From: Planctomycetota bacterium
GTDB taxonomy: Bacteria > Planctomycetota > Planctomycetia > Pirellulales > UBA1268
Direction: 5' to 3'
Assembly (NCBI GenBank): GCA_003669255.1
Contig: QWPO01000066.1
Location: 1-7,014 of the forward strand
Length of the DNA stretch: 7,014 bases
The number at the start of each line of letters is the position of its first letter. Positions within the stretch are counted from its first letter, which is position 1. Shown here piece by piece: positions 4,997 through 7,014 of the stretch. Both the position numbers and the translations under genes were made by a program. The notes under the pieces are model-generated. The model saw only the letters and a program-made list of their open reading frames with translations. It was not told the origin of the DNA and made no database searches.

Positions 4997-7014
4997 TCAA
5001 CCGGCGCACGAACACGACCATCGACGAACGCCCCGGGCAACCAACAGTCCCGCACCGATCGCCATGAAGGCGAGCGACGAAGGTTCCGGCACGGCCGCCA
5101 CGGAGCCGGCTGAGCCAGCGCCGGTGTTGTAGTTCCCCGCGTCGTAGAGGCCGGTGCCGAAGAAGTCGGCGGCGTCGAGGACGTCCACCACACCGTCGTA
5201 GTTGAAGTCGCCCTCCAGCCAGTCCGCCGCGAAGCCCGTGTCGAACTTGCCGAACGACAGGAAGTTGCTCGCGTCGAGAACGTCAACCTGCCAGTCGATG
5301 TTGGTGTCGCCCGGGGCGGCGTACGCGAAGCTCACGGAGCCATCGCCATTGTCGAGCCAGCCCACCGCCCGCGGCGTGCTGACAGCCACCGCGGCGGCGG
5401 CCGCAGTGGAAGTGATGCCGGTTGCGCCAGTCCACGAGCCATCGGCACGACCAGCGACGATCGCCGTCACGAGTTCGACTGGGGTGAGGCCGGAGGCGAC
5501 TGTCACAAAGCCCCGACCCACATCAACTTTGCCTCCTTCCGCGGCGACCGGCAGGGCATTGACAACCACATTGCCCTTCGATGGCAAATCCGTGACCCAG
5601 ACGTCCGGGCCGGTCGTCTGCAAGCCCCACTGTACGTGACGGGTGGGATCGCTGCTCGTCGCCAGGCTGACCGAGAACGCGCCGGTGCCGGAAATCGGCA
5701 CCACCGACTGCGTGACAGAGCTGTAATCGGCGCTGAAGTCCCGCACGAAAGCGTTCACGGTCCAGTTACCTGAGCCGCTCAAGAGAGAGTAGCTGGGCAC
5801 GGTGCCGCTGAACTTCACAGTCTTGCCGGCGAGAGTGCCATCAGCCTGACCGTAGACGTTGGCCTCCATGATCTTGTTGCCCGTGGCCCCCGGCTGGCCG
5901 CTGGGCGTGTACCAGAAGGAACTGGTGTCGGTGACAAAGCACGGCGCGAGCGTCACGCTCGTGCCACTGGTGAAGTCGGCCCGGAGATCGGGCACGGCCC
6001 ACTGACTACCGAACTGAAAGGCCCCGCCGGCGGACGGCAGGTCGGACACGTTCATGAAGCCGTTCGTCATGGTTCCCGAGTCCACCGTCAACTGCACGAC
6101 CGACTTGATCGCCAGTGACTGCAGGCTGACGCTCTGCGCGACATCGCTCCGCAGCGTCATCGCCCCGCCCACGTCCACGGTGACACTGGCCAGGTTCGTG
6201 GGATTCGCCGCGGCGATTGCCAGCGTTCCTCCGTCGTTGATGGTCACCGGGCTGGCGGTCAGGCCGGCGGTATTGGAAACCCGGAGCGTTCCGCCGTTGA
6301 TGTTCGTGGGCCCCGTGTAGGGGTTGGCAGCGTCGAAGACCACCGTGCCGGAGCCCGTCTTCGTGACCACAATCGCAGAAGGAATCGATGGATATCCAGC
6401 CTGGGCCTGCGTGCGGGTCGTGCCCGACCCGACGTTGATCAGAATCACGCTTCCACCGCTGGGCTGCGTGATCACTTGAAGCGACCCGTTCGCAAGAGCC
6501 GCCGCTGGATTCGCGTTCGTGCCGGACACCATGAAGCCCGACTGCACGCGGTAGCCCTGGTAAAAGAACGTGTCCAGCGACAGCGAGAAGTTACCCTGGC
6601 CGGTCAGGGGCTGGGACTGCGTGCCGACGAGATTGTAGTTGCTGTCGAAGAGCTTGATGAACGCCTGTGCCCGGAACTCGGACGCCAGTGAATAGGCGCT
6701 GACCGTGCCGGAGAAGACTGCGGTGTCAGTCGCGACCGTCGACTCGACGTACGTGTTCGCCTCCATCCATTTATTACCGCGAGGCCCAGGCGTCACCCCA
6801 CCGTTGGAACTATTCGTCCAGAACGCACGATCAGCATTCGTGCCGTTGAGCGAGTTGGCGTAAGTGTTGTAGTTGGGGTACAGGTCGAGCACGTTATCCG
6901 TGATGGTCGCGCCCGTGCCGCTTCCGTTCACCACCACGGTCTTGAGATCGCTGACGCCCCATGCGCTGCCGAAGACATACGCTCCAGTCCCGGACGTCGG
7001 AGGTTCCGCGCTCC
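4997..7014 (-). CDS. PEP-CTERM surface protein with tandem unnamed domains, beta-strand repeat and dockerin-like module; N terminus missing
   Basis: The frame is open from the window edge; 671 complete residues are visible and the true start and signal peptide lie outside. A GTG at 6937 is internal, because the frame continues upstream with sequence matching a domain repeat. In order: a domain copy at about 6988-6506; a region with the autotransporter-associated beta-strand repeat pattern (GSGTVVFD then INGGTLRV) at about 6370-6203; a second domain copy at 6031-5597; a linker with DVGRGFVTV and WLDNGDGSVSFAY; two EF-hand-like loops at 5308-5273 and 5209-5174; and VPEPS plus a hydrophobic helix and arginines at 5092-5018. 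PEP-CTERM proteins are exported and are thought to be processed by an exosortase at the envelope. The composition is rich in Gly, Ser, Thr, Asn and Val, as in beta-helical surface proteins. It probably acts as a surface adhesin or glycan-binding protein; that role is inferred, partly from the two glycosidase genes downstream. No exosortase gene is in the window. Confidence 0.93.
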   Translation of the reverse strand, partial: SAEPPTSGTGAYVFGSAWGVSDLKTVVVNGSGTGATITDNVLDLYPNYNTYANSLNGTNADRAFWTNSSNGGVTPGPRGNKWMEANTYVESTVATDTAVFSGTVSAYSLASEFRAQAFIKLFDSNYNLVGTQSQPLTGQGNFSLSLDTFFYQGYRVQSGFMVSGTNANPAAALANGSLQVITQPSGGSVILINVGSGTTRTQAQAGYPSIPSAIVVTKTGSGTVVFDAANPYTGPTNINGGTLRVSNTAGLTASPVTINDGGTLAIAAANPTNLASVTVDVGGAMTLRSDVAQSVSLQSLAIKSVVQLTVDSGTMTNGFMNVSDLPSAGGAFQFGSQWAVPDLRADFTSGTSVTLAPCFVTDTSSFWYTPSGQPGATGNKIMEANVYGQADGTLAGKTVKFSGTVPSYSLLSGSGNWTVNAFVRDFSADYSSVTQSVVPISGTGAFSVSLATSSDPTRHVQWGLQTTGPDVWVTDLPSKGNVVVNALPVAAEGGKVDVGRGFVTVASGLTPVELVTAIVAGRADGSWTGATGITSTAAAAAVAVSTPRAVGWLDNGDGSVSFAYAAPGDTNIDWQVDVLDASNFLSFGKFDTGFAADWLEGDFNYDGVVDVLDAADFFGTGLYDAGNYNTGAGSAGSVAAVPEPSSLAFMAIGAGLLVARGVRRWSCSCAG
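5018..5092 (-). other. PEP-CTERM sorting signal (within the PEP-CTERM CDS)
   Basis: VPEPSSLAFMAIGAGLLVA is followed by RGVRR: a Pro-Glu-Pro motif, a hydrophobic membrane helix and a basic cluster at the extreme C terminus. This is the standard exosortase-recognition arrangement. It is followed by an unusual WSCSCAG tail ending at the TGA at 4999-4997. Confidence 0.93.
5138..5311 (-). other. Dockerin-like double EF-hand module (within the PEP-CTERM CDS)
   Basis: Two calcium-loop-like segments occur about 33 residues apart. GDTNIDWQVDVLDASNF (loop 5308-5273) and GDFNYDGVVDVLDAADF (loop 5209-5174) both keep acidic or Asn residues at loop positions 1, 3, 5, 9 and 12. This is the layout of type I dockerin repeats, which occur widely in planctomycete PEP-CTERM proteins outside cellulosomes. 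In the first loop Trp replaces the usual Gly at position 6. Calcium binding is likely; a cohesin partner is not implied. Confidence 0.82.
5597..6031 (-). repeat. Copy 2 of the duplicated protein domain
   Basis: It begins GGAFQFGSQWAVPDLR. It contains FWYTPSGQPGATGNKIMEAN, FSGTVPSYSL, AFVRDFSADYS and GTGAFSVSL, and ends HVQWGLQTTGPDVW. The GNK-x-MEAN and FSGTV-x-SYSL blocks are nearly identical to copy 1, while the rest has diverged, so this is an old internal duplication and not a recent copy. It is recognisable in protein sequence, not as a DNA repeat. I recognise the DYSS...VQ-G...GPDVW pattern as recurring in other PEP-CTERM proteins, from memory only. Confidence 0.82.
6203..6370 (-). other. 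Autotransporter-associated beta-strand repeat region (within the PEP-CTERM CDS)
   Basis: The protein here reads VVTKTGSGTVVFD, then NPYTGPTNINGGTLRV, then NDGGTLAI. The K-x-GSGT-x-x-(F/L), YTG-x-T-x-(I/V)-x-GGTL signature is that of the PATR-type repeat found in passenger-like regions of surface proteins, where it forms parallel beta-helix rungs. One clear unit is visible, followed by a degenerate one (VDVGGAMTL). It lies between the two copies of the duplicated domain. Confidence 0.82.
6506..6988 (-). repeat. Copy 1 of a duplicated ~145-160 residue protein domain
   Basis: This part of the PEP-CTERM protein begins GAYVFGSAWGVSDLK. It contains FWTNSSNGG, PGPRGNKWMEANTY, FSGTVSAYSL, AFIKLFDSNYN and GQGNFSLSL. 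Each block has a counterpart in the same order in the copy at 5597-6031. This copy carries an extra Asn/Tyr-rich insert (about residues 15-37 after the GTG at 6937) before the FW block. The pattern suggests a beta-sandwich that may bind a ligand, but I cannot name a family. Confidence 0.8.

Larger units (their letters stand above)
1..7014 (-). other. Co-directional four-gene cluster, probable operon
   Basis: The genes run in the order PEP-CTERM protein, DUF1559 pseudopilin, GH-A glycosidase, GH94/GH36-like enzyme, with gaps of 59, 23 and 14 bases. No terminator-like hairpin with a T tract and no clear promoter is visible in the gaps. Any promoter should therefore lie upstream of 7014, and the operon may continue below base 1. 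Joint transcription is inferred from spacing and strand. Confidence 0.65.

Noticed and set aside
4938..5021. Upstream GTG start that lengthens the pseudopilin by 28 residues
   Set aside because: It overlaps the end of the PEP-CTERM gene, lacks a good ribosome binding site and gives an overly long prepilin leader, whereas ATG 4937 has AGGAG at ideal spacing.
6935..6937. GTG as the start of the PEP-CTERM protein
   Set aside because: The frame is open upstream to the window edge and encodes GAYVFGSAWGV, which matches the beginning of the second domain copy, so the GTG is an internal valine codon.

Overview
The window looks like chromosomal DNA from a high-GC member of the Planctomycetota, probably a Pirellulales-type organism. 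This rests on protein families, not on a marker gene. A DUF1559 pseudopilin (type IV pilin-like N terminus plus a C-terminal H-X9-DG motif) is strongly characteristic of that phylum. So is a PEP-CTERM surface protein carrying autotransporter-type beta-strand repeats and a dockerin-like double EF-hand just before the sorting signal. All four genes lie on the minus strand and almost the whole window is coding. No gene-free stretch exceeds about 60 bases, and I see no RNA gene, insertion sequence, CRISPR array or integration site.

Reading in the direction of transcription (high to low coordinates): (1) 7014-4997 is a large exported PEP-CTERM protein whose N terminus lies outside the window. Its visible part has two diverged copies of one ~145-160 residue domain separated by beta-strand repeat sequence, then a conserved linker, a dockerin-like pair of calcium loops and the VPEP sorting signal. 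(2) 4937-3777 is a complete 386-residue DUF1559 pseudopilin-like protein. (3) 3753-2455 is a complete 432-residue secreted clan GH-A (GH2/GH5-like) glycoside hydrolase with a C-terminal Ig-like domain. (4) 2440-1 is the first 813 codons of a large (alpha/alpha)6-barrel carbohydrate-active enzyme of the GH94/GH36-like type, whose C terminus is outside the window.

The intergenic gaps are 59, 23 and 14 bases, so the four genes are most simply read as one operon or its core. The inferred theme is glycan capture and breakdown: two surface or envelope proteins (PEP-CTERM, pseudopilin), one exported glycosidase and one large glycosidase/phosphorylase-like enzyme without an obvious signal peptide. 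The substrate cannot be told from sequence alone. The least described element is the tandem domain in the PEP-CTERM protein, which I recognise only as a recurrent but unnamed module of such proteins.
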